In this document: positions 42,401-54,327 of the stretch, in pieces | How the letters are laid out: each line of letters begins with the position of its first letter | Position numbering within the stretch: position 1 is the first letter of the stretch | Assembly (NCBI RefSeq): GCF_000182925.2 | Contig: NC_026502.1 | Span: 4,278,001-4,342,000 of the forward strand | Direction: 5' to 3' | Origin: Neurospora crassa OR74A | Lineage: Eukaryota > Ascomycota > Sordariomycetes > Sordariales > Sordariaceae | Length of the DNA: 64,000 bases | Translations under genes and position numbers: made by a program | The notes under the pieces: generated by a model | What the model was told of the DNA's origin: nothing | The model's database searches: none | The model's input: only the letters and a program-made list of their open reading frames with translations

Positions 42401-43839
42401 TGGGATTTAGTACGGAAGACGAACTTCAGAAGCACAATACAAAGTGGCATACTCATAGAGACGACGCCAACAGCTTTCCCAAATTTCCCAAGCTAGAATT
42501 GTCACCCAGCAGTTCTGGAAACTCCAGCGAGAGTAGCCTCCACGAAGCGTGCGGAAGAGGCGACGTCTGGAAAGTTAAGCAGCTTCTGGAAACCGATGTG
42601 GGAAAAAAGGAGATAGATTGCCAAAAACCCACAACATATGGGTGGAGATACCCACTTGAAGTCGCCGCCGAAATGGGACATAAGGACATTTGCGATTTGT
42701 TGATATTCAACGGTGCGAACGTTAACATCAACAATGGAGCACCACTCCGAGGAGCAGCGAGGAAGGGTCATCTGGAAGCTTGTAAGCTGTTAATTTCCAA
42801 CGGCGCGTCCGTCGACATTTCTTTTGGACGGCCACTCCGAGAAGCAGCGGAGAAGGGTCATCTGGAAGTTTGTAAGCTGTTGATTTCCAACGGCGCTTCC
42901 GTCGACATTCTCAAGGAATTACCACTCCGAGAAGCAGCGAAGAAGGGTCATCTGGCAATATGTGAGTTACTGATATCCAACGGTGCGAACGTCAACATTT
43001 CCTCCGGAGCACCACTTCAAGAAGCAGCATGGAATGGCCAGCTGGCAATATGTGAGTTGTTGATACAGCGAGGAGCGGATATAAAGTCCATGGGCGGGAT
43101 CCAGTCATTACATGATGCAGCAAAACACGGGGACATCAAGATAGTCGATTTACTTCTCCACCAGGACGGCATAGAACCGAACAAATCCCACCAAGGTTCC
43201 ACGGCGGCAGAAGCGGCAGCTGCCGCAGGTCAAATCTCGGTATTACGTTTGATGGAGGCCTCTGGAAAGGTAGACATGAGCATAAGTGTCAACCTCCTTC
43301 GATCAGCTTGCAAAAATCGAAGTATCGCCACTGTATCGGACACAATTCAATACCTACTGAGTAACGGTTATGCCGATCAGGCGGACGAGACATGCGCATG
43401 GAGGATTCTGGGTGATGTAGCAATTGGCGGTACCGAAAAGCACATAGCCAAAGTCGAATTGGTTTTCGACATGCTACTCTCCACGGCGAACCCGGTATTC
43501 AGCGACATCAAGCGTCTCACAAAAGAGTTGGGGTATAATAGAGAAAAAAAACAAAAGCGAACGCCCTTCTTGATCTCAATCATGGAGTACCCGAAATGGA
43601 GGACCAAACGTTCCGCTTGGTCTGAATTTCTCGAGAAGAGAAAGGAGTTCGAAATAAAATGGGACGATGAGCTTGAAGAAGCTGTCGACAAGTTTGTGAA
43701 GAGAATTGAGGACAACAGGAGCACGACAATTGTTGAGGATCCGCTTGTAGTGTGGGGCAAGGGCAAGCCGTTGGAGACTGCGAGAGAGACGGATGAAGAC
43801 ATGGAAGAGGAGATGGATGAGGAAGACGATTTGTCTTGA
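39404..43839 (+). CDS. NLR-type STAND protein: helical N-terminus, NACHT, zinc fingers, ankyrin repeats
   Basis: Eight exons: 39404-39667, 39746-39769, 39844-40036, 40098-40493, 40567-41145, 41217-41328, 41423-41707 and 41769-43839. Phases close, giving 1307 residues. Residues 1-250 are helical and resemble the N-terminal domain common in fungal NLRs. NACHT follows: Walker A G-K-P-G-G-G-K-S-T (288-296) and Walker B L-V-L-D-G-L-D-E-C (387-395), then a winged-helix-like region. Two C2H2-like fingers lie at about 787-850 (Y-K-C-S-K-P-W-C, H-R-C-A-Y-D-D-C). Ankyrin repeats run from about 873 to 1085, with units of 30 residues; four successive units share a 90 nt period at 42742, 42832, 42922 and 43012. 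A charged, acidic tail ends the protein. Such proteins sense non-self or stress and can trigger cell death; the ligand is unknown. An exon of only 24 nt is unusual. Confidence 0.9.
42742..43101 (+). repeat. 90-nt tandem repeats encoding ankyrin units
   Basis: Four units of 90 nt inside the NLR gene. The first two match at about 69 of their first 75 positions by eye, the third somewhat less, the fourth least. Period and frame are kept exactly. Confidence 0.85.
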
Positions 43840-46034
43840 AGGGCACATAGTCCGTACATTTCTCGCATTTGCTTTTGTCTTCGATCAATACATATTTTTC
43901 CGTCTATTTCCTAACATCATATGACGCTATCAAAACTCTTCTAGCTTTGTTGGGAATCTGTATTAAACGGTATACTTCATCTTCGATACTTGGTATCCTT
44001 CTTTGAGTTAGACTGCGAAATGAGACCAAGAAAACTACCTACCTATTGAAAAGGTACCTCTAGGTTGCTTTGGAGGTAGAATCGCGAGTGTAGTTCCTTT
44101 GCCTTCTAGCACTTGAAAAACAGACGTACCTAGGGATTTTTTGAGCATGCATGGAGCGTACCATAGCTCTTGTATCTCCTGTTCCTCAACCAGCCGCCAA
44201 AGGACCAAAATTCAGCACCTTGGGCGCCCCAAAAGAGGCGCAATGGAAGGACCTGCGCTCAATGACAGTTCCAGATATAAAGAAGGGATATTTGATTCAG
44301 AATGCAGAATGATCTCGTAGTAACATTCCGAGCCATAACTGGATGGGGCCAGGCCGGTGCGGTGCCTGCGCGTGCCGCTACCAAGGGGCAAGTACATCCT
44401 ATGGGGACACTCGCTCTCAAGTCTCCGTCCAACAAGTAAACACCAGATTCCTTGCAAAATGCTTCAGACAAAATAACTCAGAATCCCTTCTTAGGCAGCA
44501 TCCCACCTGTTTCAAATGGGTAGGTAAACAGATACGGATGCAATATGTGCTTAATGATACTTGTCCCTGGCTAGAAGTGTCTGTAGCGGCTTTTCATTTA
44601 CAGCGGGCTGGTGGGCACGGCGGCCCGGGTATGGTGGGGAGGCGGTGTACCTCAAAACCACACCACGTAGATCGATCATCAATCTACAACTCAATACCTA
44701 CACCTTTCATAGCTACCATATATCAATACGTTCCCTCTTGCTGTATATTCTTCCATAAAAAGAAAAGATGAGAATTGATGCGCTCACGCGCCTGGTCGGT
44801 CAGCCGCGGCGGACTTGTCACTGCGCGCTTGGACCACCGGCCTCCGCCCTCCGCGACCGGGAAATGGATGTTAGCACCGTACCCACTGAAAAGCGGTAAT
44901 CAGTTGCTGAAAGCATGCCAGCCCTAACAGACGGCCCTTGGACTATGTATGCTGGCGCCAGCCAGATCGGAATGGACATGGCAACGACGAAAAGATGCGT
45001 TTGCTTTTCCCTATCTTACGTTTACCAGGCGATTCGTCCTGGTCTCTGGGCATCATAACCACCCGGTCACCGCGCATCAACCGATCTTCTCTCACCCAGC
45101 TTACCCTTTAAACGTTTATCCTACATGTACCGCTTGCAAGTGCTACCTTGCCTCCTTGCCATACTGTTTGGCGAATGCCACACCCCTCCTCGCAAATGGG
45201 CCCTGACGCGCTTGCCTGTTGACCTCTACATACACTAAGCGCTCAGTTGCTCACGGGCATGTACACCGGCAACACCTTACCTTACTGCCTTCCCTAGGTA
45301 AATTCTTGATCCAACCGGACCTCAACACCCAGCACTTCACCAAAAGAAAAAGAGAAAAAAGACCCGAACCGTTGAGCGATCGATCTCTCTGTAAACGGTA
45401 GCAGCACGCCAGGCCATGCTTTCCCGAGTCTTGGCGACCGGGCCGATGTCACCAAAATCACACGAGTTCGCAAGTCGAAGGGGGGGGTTGGGAACTTGGA
45501 GGGGCGGTTGTAGATCTCGGGAAGCTGCGAAAAAGTAAAAGAAAAAAAAAGAGGAGATGCGCGAAGATCAACTGAGTTCGTTCACTATACGTGTGCCTAG
45601 AGGTAGCTTGGAAGCGGGTGTGCACGTTCTGGGTCTGGTTGCTGGATGAGAAATGGTGAGAAGCGAAGGGGAGGGGGGCAACACGTGTGAATCTCACAGG
45701 CCAGAAGAGGGTGTTTGTTGAACGGGAGATGATCGGAAGGGGAAGGTGAGGTAAGGTAAGGTAAGGTAAGGTATATGAACAGCGATATAGGGACCAGGTT
45801 TCCCGTCGCCTGTCAGGGCACATGTATGCATGGTGACGATCACAGGTTACCTTCCCTTTTCGTGGTCTCGACGTCGAGGACGGCAGTGAGGTCATAAAGA
45901 CGGTGATATCTCGTCCATATCTGCCCGGTCACCTCCTTCTCCTTTTCAGTCCTCTATCTCCCCATTCTTCATCAGGTCCAGGACTGGAGCAGACATCAAA
46001 TCCCCAGCGATACTGGACTGCCCAGGCTCTCACG
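43840..46034. other. 2.2 kb intergenic stretch
   Basis: NLR 3' flank and promoter of the phosphodiesterase gene. It holds GGTACC motifs near 44050 and a (GTAAG)n tract near 45750. Open frames such as 44343-44771 have no motif. No gene supported. Confidence 0.5.
45745..45773. repeat. (GTAAG)n pentanucleotide microsatellite
   Basis: Four to five perfect GTAAG units about 270 bp upstream of the phosphodiesterase start. Each unit resembles a splice donor. Confidence 0.85.
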
Positions 46035-47751
46035 ATGAAGTTCACCGCCGCAACCCTCCTCGCGCAAGGCGCCCTCGCGGCGGCTGCAACCTCGGGCGAC
46101 TTCACCATCCTCACCATGAACGTGGCTGGCCTGCCCGAGGTCCTCAACCCCAATGGCGTCCCGGGAGGCAAGGAGGCCAGCTCCAAAACGATCGGGAGCA
46201 GGTTTGCGCAGTATGGGTTTGATGTTGTTCATGTGCAGGAGGTGAGTTTTATTTTGTTTTTCGTTAGTGATTGTCCAAGGATAGGGGTCGGTTGGATGTA
46301 GTCAGATGTTTGGGGCGGGAAAGTAGAGGAGGCAAAGACGGGAAGCGGGAAGCGGGAAGGCACGTTACGGCGCAGGAACGGCATGCAGGTCGCTGATGCG
46401 CGTTTGCATTTTCCGTCTCACGCATTACATGATGCACTGCTTCGATTCCGCATCTGCAGTCCGGTCCTGCTTGAGATCTACCACGATAACCCAAACATCA
46501 ATATCACCATTTCCCTTCTCCATTCATCTCACTCACTTCTCTACCACCCATCTACCTACCAAACTAACAAAACCCCAGGACTTCAACTACCACGCCGCCC
46601 TTTACTCCACCGACACGCACCCCTACCGCACCCCCACCTCAGGCGGCGTCCCCTTCGGCTCCGGCCTCAACACCCTCTCCAACTTTCCCTGGTTGTCCGG
46701 CTCCTTCCAGCGTCAAAAATGGGCCAAATCCTCATGCGCCTCGGAATTCGACTGCCTGACTCCCAAGGGCTTCACCTTTATGCGCGTCGCCCTTTCCTCC
46801 TCCTCTGACGCCACCGACGTTGTCTACGTAGACTTTTACAACATGCACACCGACGCCGGTACCGAGACGGCCGATCTCGAAGCTCGCAACGACAATCTCC
46901 GGCAGGTGGGCGAATGGATCCAGACGCACAGCCAAGGGAACGCCGTGTTGGTATTTGGCGATACCAACTCGCGCTATTCACGCTCGGGAGACACGGGGAT
47001 CCGGTCCCTACTGAAGTCGGAGAACCCGACGGGGGCAGCAGGACTACAAGATATCTGGGTTGGACTCCATCGAAACGGAGTTGTACCCAACGATGCGGGC
47101 GTGTGTGGAAACCCGGCGGAGGACGCGGCTTGTGAGATTGTGGATAAGGTTCTTTACCGGAGTAGTCCCCTCGTACAACTCACGCCGACGGCGTTGGAGT
47201 ACGCTGGTCCCAGGTTCTTGGCGGACGACGGGGTCAGTGTCTTGTCGGATCACAATCCCGTGCTGGTCAACTTGACTTGGTCGGCTGCCGACCGCCGGTT
47301 CCGACAGAGCGGGTTCTGGGGCGGGGCGGCGTATGGGAATTGGTTCAATGATGTGTCTGCCCTTGATTCTACGACGGGATCGATCAAGGCGCAGAAGATC
47401 ACTTTCCGCGGTGAGAACCGTCTTGATAGCGTTGGTCTTACGGTCTTATCGTCAAGTGGCCAGGGAACCACGGAGTTGGTGCATGGTGGACAGGGAGGGT
47501 CCGAGGTGTCGCTGACGCTGACTGATGGGGAGTCCTGGGTCAAGTCCGAGCTGTGCCAGGGTCAGAAGAGCGACAAGACACGCAACTTTTACATCAAGGC
47601 TACTACGTCCAAGGGAAGGACGCTGGAGGCGGGCACCAGGACAAGTGACTGCAAGGTGTTTGAGGCGGAGGAGGGGTGGCAGGTTGTGGGGTTCTTGGGG
47701 GAGAGCGGGGATGAGGTTGATTTGCTTGGTTTCATCTATAGCAAGATCTAG
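46035..47751 (+). CDS. Secreted sphingomyelinase-like phosphodiesterase fused to a jacalin-type lectin domain
   Basis: Exons 46035-46241 and 46579-47751 encode 459 residues; the 337 nt intron is long for this window. A signal peptide (about 18 residues, A-A-A-A-T-S) leads into an endonuclease/exonuclease/phosphatase fold. Visible catalytic signatures are L-T-M-N-V-A-G-L-P, the metal-binding Glu in V-Q-E-D, D-F-Y-N-M-H, F-G-D-T-N-S-R and S-D-H-N-P-V with the terminal His. This is the neutral sphingomyelinase/IPP-like pattern. Residues about 325-459 look like a jacalin-type beta-prism lectin: F-W-G-G near its start, a V-H-G-G-Q-G-G turn, and G-F-L-G-E-S-G-D-E-V-D at its end. A secreted phosphodiesterase targeted to glycans or glycolipids is likely; the true substrate is not shown. 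The start is the only ATG before the signal peptide. Confidence 0.85.
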
Positions 47752-49407
47752 ATGGTATTGATTCGAGTGGTCAAAGGGGATTGGTGGTGTAGTGGGTGTG
47801 GTTGTTAAGACAGATAGCCGGACTGATGATGGCCAGAGTAAAAAAAAATAGAAAAGCTACGACTGCGCCACTGAGTGTTTGAGACAGCGTTTGTAATGGC
47901 TATCAACGAAGAGAGGGGCAACAGAGAAAACAGAAAAGTGTAGATGAAAATAAGCATCCTACTTGGCGTACGCGGGGGACGGAAGACCGGAGACGGGAGT
48001 TGTGCCGGAACGATGCCCCGTGAGGTGGAGTAAGCTATCACCGTTTGCCCCGGAACACCTGATCCTTTGTGATTCGTAAAAGTCGGTATATACCTAAGCA
48101 GACCATTGGCCACTTCCTCATAAGCTGTGGTTGTTAGCGCAATCGGTAGTGATCAATCCCGTCGATGGTCATACTCATCGGCGCAGAATCCCGCTCGTCT
48201 AGACCTTCTTGGGTGTCTTACTGTCAGTCGATATCCAATTGCATGATACTACAGTCTTTTTTCTCCGGAAATAATGGGGTGAAAACCCTAGAACGATATG
48301 AGACATCACGTTTTGTTCCGAGCTTGCGGATCAACTTCTGAACAAACTAAACTAACTGCCAATGGCAAAGAAGTGTTTGCCTGAATTCGGTTTGGCGATA
48401 GCTTCAACTCACATGACTGGGGAGTCGTGCAGGTCATCACGGCACCAGCTCCACTAGGCACACGAGGTGGGATTTCCGCCTCGTGGTGAATGAACAAATT
48501 TCAGTTTCGACGACCAACAACAGACAACGGAAGACATCCAGAAAGGAAGGACGGGGAAATCCATCCAGCAGGGAATACCTAGTCTCCATGTTAGTGTCCG
48601 TTCGGGGCGCTTCAGGGTGCATGCAATTGAGGGCCGAAAGGGGTCTATCCAGTGAAGCCACCAGTAAAGTTCTCCTTCTCAACGTGGTCTTTCAGCATCC
48701 ATCTTCGATCGACGGCCCTCCACTGTGACTACTACGGTTGCTGACAGTGACAAGAAACGGCTGTAACAGTGATGGCAAAGTTTTCTTCAAGGTTGTCACT
48801 TTTTTTCCACTTTCTTTCTCTTTCAGTTCCTTCCTTTTCTCTGTGACCCCAGTACAGTGTAGTGCACACTACACTAGTACCCCGTTAGGTACATGCCAAG
48901 CCCTCCATGGATTCTCCAGATTCTGTTTTCATTACTCTCCCCCACAAGCCCCATCCAGCAAATGTGTATAAGCTCCTTGCTCTCAATGGTCGTCCAGTTG
49001 TCCCCCCCCGGGCCAAATGCCTTGCAAGTGCCAGAGTACCTGGCCGACCATCTCCGCGACAATCACAGCCAGCGTGGGCGGCAAACTGGGTTTGTCATCT
49101 AGTCTGGCTACAACTATGCTGCCAACGGTAGTGATCGTCGCGCCCACCGGGAACAGCTATGGGCGATAAGATTGCACTGAATCTCGGGCAGATTTAGTAC
49201 ATGGCCCAATGCTCCAAGGTTGGCGGTCTGGATTGAATGGATGAATGGATGAATGGGTATCGGTAGTTGATTGATAAGTCTGTGTGTCTTAGGACATGTG
49301 ATATGGCATTTTCTGTTTCTGGAAGGTAGTAGGTAAAGACGGAAAACCCATGATTTGGTGTTTGATGCGACCTTGTCGATATGTTGGAGTGATATGCATG
49401 TGATTCT

Positions 49408-49743
49408 TCAAGCTGTATATGTAGGTAGCTTAATGTAGAATATCCGGATGGGTGTCGAACGGTAGCAACGCAAAAGACTTGCACATTCTTTTACACCACC
49501 AACTGCATCCCAGCTCCTCCGCGAGCTGCCGGCCTCTGGATCGGGAAAGATCATCATCAGCTCAGTGGAGGCCATGGGGGGGCTGAAGAGCCCTGGCACT
49601 CGCCTGGCTCGGCTAGCTGATATGTACTTGACCGCTCGCTTCCACTGCAATTCATGGCCATGGGGATGGACATCCACTTTCGGCATCTCTGAAAATGGGA
49701 TCAGCCCGAGAGATTTGCCCTTGTTTTCCGGCCTGCTTGTCAT
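49408..49743 (-). CDS. Possible small hypothetical protein
   Basis: An ATG at 49743 opens 112 codons with a reasonably protein-like sequence (for example L-G-L-I-P-F-S-E-M-P-K, then a P-G-L-F-S-P-P segment) and no low-complexity bias. No splice partners, no domain. May be a real small gene, an exon or chance. Confidence 0.22.
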   Translation of the reverse strand: MTSRPENKGKSLGLIPFSEMPKVDVHPHGHELQWKRAVKYISASRARRVPGLFSPPMASTELMMIFPDPEAGSSRRSWDAVGGVKECASLLRCYRSTPIRIFYIKLPTYTA

Positions 49744-50654
49744 GGTTCGCTTGAGCACATGAAACGGCTGCGCAAAAGGGACGTCCCTTGTAGTAAACCT
49801 TCTTTCATGAAAGTACAGAGTGAAGGCGGAACGCAAATAGGAAAACACAATCTTGGAACCTTACCAAAACAGTCTTGTCAGTTTCCGGGTACCGAAGCAA
49901 TGCGACGTCGGTAGGACCAAATGCGACTCAACGAAATTGCCTAGACCTGACGACTATATCAGACAGAGTGATAAACTAACTCACTCACTATCGCTGTTCC
50001 CAATCTAAAATCACCACCAAGATCTGCTCTTCGGTCACAGATCGTCAAGATGTGCAGAGGCTCTTTCTGCAACCATGCGACTGCCACATGTATGTAGTGT
50101 ACACTAAGGCATTTCAATTCCAATCGGAGGAGCCTGCAAAGGACCCCGATGTCGCTGATATGCTCAATGTTCTTACCCGTTACATACCCGTCTCTGCATG
50201 GTGATCACGTTGTGATTGAGAGTGATGGGGGAATCTCCCGACGCATAGGATGCAACCCACCCGTGTACCGCAGAGTAAGCTTTCTGATAATAGCGTGTGA
50301 TTGGACTGGACTGTATCCGCGCAGTGTTGTAGTCGCTCACTTAAAGCCTCATGCTTGATCAAATTTTTACAGCGGAGTCTTGGCTATTTTGGTGAATGAC
50401 GCCGTATTGCCTCTTGGACCCGGTGGCATCGTTGGCGGGCTAGAACGGAGAATCCACGTCCATAACACCGCAATTCGAGTATGGTCCAGTTGCTCTCGGC
50501 GGTTGAAATGTTCCACAGCAAAGAGGGCCATCTCCGAGTTCTCTCGCATGTGAAAGATGCGCACCATCTCACCCAAGCCCGTGGCTCCGTGGCTTTGTTG
50601 GTGGTGCTGTGATCCGACGATGGCGACCCGAGATGCGTTAAGGTGTAGGAGGCA

Positions 50655-50798
50655 ATGCTCAAGAACTTTGTTAGCGGGCGGCAAGGGCGTCTAAAGTATA
50701 AGTTTGTTGGCTCGACTCTTGGTAAGATGTTCAAGGTGGACGAGGCTGCGCCAACCGCCCACCGTTCCGATACCGAGGCCCAAGAAGCAAAGAAGTGA
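50655..50798 (+). other. Short protein-like ORF, possible last exon or remnant
   Basis: 47 codons from ATG to TGA read like a natural protein end: hydrophilic, with K-Y-K-F-V-G-S-T-L-G-K and a terminal A-Q-E-A-K-K. A GTGTAG just upstream could be a splice acceptor, but no upstream exon is convincing. Family not recognised. Confidence 0.25.
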
Positions 50799-53700
50799 TT
50801 TCGGGGAACCAGATCCGATGCGACCTGAAGAACCACCACAGCGCACCCCAAAAACCTACCAACCAACCATTCGCACGACCGAGCCGGAAAGACAGGACGA
50901 TACGAGGAACGATCCGCTATCCGTCCCTCGGCTCAGGCAGCAAATCTTCATGAGGTAAGCTTTTAGGTTGTGACGAGGTGACGGCGGGGAATTGTGGCCT
51001 CTTGCCTTGGTCGCATCATGAGCCGGCTTCTGTAGCGGGCTGCCTGATTGGCGAACAGTGGTGGGAAAAAAAGAGGGAATAACATTGTATTTCCTGAGGT
51101 CTCGACTCATGGCTGTGTACGCCTTGCCGTGCTCATTTTGCATGCGATCGCCCGAAGGATCTGGATATTGGTGATGGGCTGATGCCTCTCAACGCCTGGT
51201 CCTGGTCGGGGATGCGTACCCAAGCGGGCAGTCCTGGGAAGTTTCGGTATCCGGCTCCCCGACAGCTTCGAATGCTATACATGGAAATAGGCAGAGGCTG
51301 AGTGTCTGGGGATTTATGGGAAACGAGAGTAGGCAGGACCTGAGGCAGTGATGCTAGGCTCAAGGGGTCGCCAACGCCCGGCCCGGGGAGGACATCCGGT
51401 CATTCAGTTGGTTAGTCTCGAGGAAAAAAGACTGGCCTCGCCCCTTTCCATTGCATCCCACGCAGTTGAGAAGTGAAGGATCTGGGTGGCCGACGGGCCG
51501 GTCTGGTTTGCTGAGTGGTGGTCCTGCATGTAATGAAAGTGATTTTCGAGGTGCGAATGGGACAGTGTGACAAGCGTGACGTGGTGGTGAAAGGGTTTGG
51601 GCACTGGGCCAATTGCAAGGGGAAAGGAGGTGATGGAGTGATTTGGGTAGGCGAAGATAGGGCACAGAGGGTACCCAGCATGGCGCTTTCGTCACGTGTT
51701 TTGCAACAATATCACTGCAAGGGCTGACCCTGTTTCACCTCGGATATGGTTTCGAAAATCGCGTATTTTATTGTTGTTGGCGATTGAAGATGACGGAGGA
51801 AGCAAAGAAGAGGAACGAATTGCAAAAAGGAAAAGAGGCACGCAGCCGGGCGAGTCAAGAAAGTGAGAGTTGTCTTGGCGTGGATGGCCCGTGCTTCAAT
51901 TCATGTCAACTTCAAGTGGCCTGTGCCCCTTGCCTGTTCCTGCAGTGATCGACTCGCACTTGTGCATCCTCGCCGACCGTGATGAGCCGGAGGCGCTCAC
52001 TGACTGCAGCTCGTCCCGCCGATTCCCGTCCGTCCCTCGCTCAGTCTGACAGAAAGAAGAAACGAGCCGCTACTATCGGTTATTACACCACCGCTATCGA
52101 GGCCCGAACACGAGTGGGATGCTATTCCGATATCCCCGCCACCTCTTCCTAGTAATGGAAGTACTGTTTCCCGTCTGCCGTTTTTTTGGAGATGAACAAC
52201 TGGAGATTTCAGCATCATTGATTCTAAACATGTTATTTTGGACGAGGATATGGAACGTTGTACCCAGTCTATCCCAGCCGATCTACTGACGGTTTACCCA
52301 GCAGTGCACAATAACGTCATTTTCCCTCGTTTCGATTGCTTAAACCACGCTACGGAATGCTTGGGTTTCCCAGCATTGTTTTGGCGTCCATTCTTGCGCT
52401 TTCCGATGGTGCCCGCCCGCCCCCGTTTCACGGTCCGCTCTCTCGCCAGTGATGAAGTATTCTCTACTACTAACTGGATCACGGACTTCAGTTTGGTTTC
52501 CCAAGTCACCTCAACTTCCAGGTTGAAATCTTCAACACACTGCAGCGAGCGAGCGGGAAATGAAATTTGGTCGAGTCGTGCCTGTCTCTCCAAGTGGAAA
52601 TGCAGGGTCGTCAATCCATGTCGCTGCGACTCCACTCGTACAAGGTACCTCTCCGCGGCGGCGGAGGAGCCCATACAGGGGCAGTGGACGTGGGTGGATC
52701 TAGTGGGGACGGGCCAGGCACGGCTTGCAGGGACTTGGCAGGGCAAGAGCAAGGGCTCTCTTTCTTCGGGGACTCGTCGCTCGCTCGTCTCTTTTTTTTT
52801 GCGGTTCCCGTCCATCAATCACGGCGACATGGGGGACCTACCTACCTCCAATATCCAATGCCCGGCAATGGCACATTGTACGCTGCACGCTGAGAAGGCT
52901 CTCTCAATTAAGTTGTAGTATCGATACACTAGAGAAGCAGACGACGGGCGGTTCGTTCTTGGTACATTGCAACATCGATGTCATGCACACCGTAATCCGA
53001 CGGATGGCCGCTGCAGTGTCCTCGGCGACGTGGGATTGGATGGAATCCTCTTGCGAATTCCTTCAACTGGGCGGCCCTTCCCTCTACTTTCTTGACCTCC
53101 GTCATCCCCTCTCCTTCCGTCGGTTCCACTCACCTCGCTGTTGTCCTCTTTTTCGTTCCTTCCGGTTTGGGACACTGCACGGTACTGTATCCTAGTATCA
53201 CACGACACTCCGAGTCCAGTCGTTCATTCCCCAGGTCACAAAGTACGAGACCGAGGTCTTCAGAACATCATCACATCGATCAGACTCGAGAAAAGCTTTG
53301 CTCTGCCAGTGATTTCCGTTGGCCCACCAAGTACTGTACAGTAAACTGAACTGAATAACTTCAACTTCAACCAGTTGACCAATTCAATCCGTCCCGAGTC
53401 ACTTCTTCCATCTCGTCGGTGTGTTGCTCGACGCGCTTATGCCTACACCACGGTTCGACGTCGCTCGCCGTCATTACCTCGGACCACCACCACAGTTTCC
53501 ACAACTGAATACCACAGGTTCGTACATATCTCAATTCTCACCAGTGCTTCACTTTCCACCTCCCGTCACTGTAGGTACCTACCTTCAAAAACTTGTCGCC
53601 TCCAAAAGAAACATGCCGCTCGATCAAGCGATCCAATTGCCCCATGGCGCTTTCCGCTCTCCTCAGATCTCCTCTCTGCACTAGGTACACTAGTGTGTTC

Positions 53701-54327
53701 TCGCCCATGTTCAGCACTGCGCCGCCCCGGGCCCCCTGGTATGCAATTATATGCACTTAAACCGTACCAGGCCCCCGATTGCTCGTGTCATCCTACATTC
53801 CTCCCTTGATCTTTTTGCCTCCTTCTCCTCTTCAGTTGTTACATCAACCACTCCCAAGCCTCCCTGCATTTCACTACATTCTTCAACACCTTCCTGTTCC
53901 CTATCCAGCTTGTCTGATCAAAACAAGTCTCATCGCCATCATCCTTGTTTTCGCTCTTTTCTGCTAGGTTTGCTTGACGGCCTAGCTAATAACCCTCGTC
54001 TCAGAACAACCCTCGGCGGCGGCAAACTCGACGACAAACTACATCTCACCCTCGCTCGTTTCAACCTTCAGCCGTGCGCACTTCCTACCTGATACTAGAC
54101 AACACACAGTTCGACAAGGAAAATAAATTGCTCTCACTTTGCCATTGGCTCACGGCCTCATCGTCGACTATACGAAGCTCTGCTCACCTGCTACTCTGCT
54201 ACCCGGAATACGCGAGACTTTGTCAAACATCAACGGTTTGGCTGGAACCTTTCGTTGTGCGGACTTTGCCCGGGGTCCTTAATCATCCGGCACATGTTTA
54301 GCTCAAGGCTTCTCGCATCCGACAGCC

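Larger units (their letters stand above)
47752..54327. other. 6.6 kb gene-poor region
   Basis: No convincing multi-exon gene found. Weak candidates are listed separately (49408-49743 minus; 50655-50798 plus). The right end, from about 53350, is probably a long RasGEF leader with several short upstream ATG frames. Frames such as 52238-52918 plus have unbiased composition and no motif. No mobile element is visible. Confidence 0.45.

Noticed and set aside
44343-44771. 142-codon plus-strand frame
   Set aside because: Starts at an ATG but has no motif, irregular composition and no splice support.
52238-52918. 226-codon plus-strand frame in the 6.6 kb gap
   Set aside because: No domain, unbiased codons, no consistent start context; probably chance.
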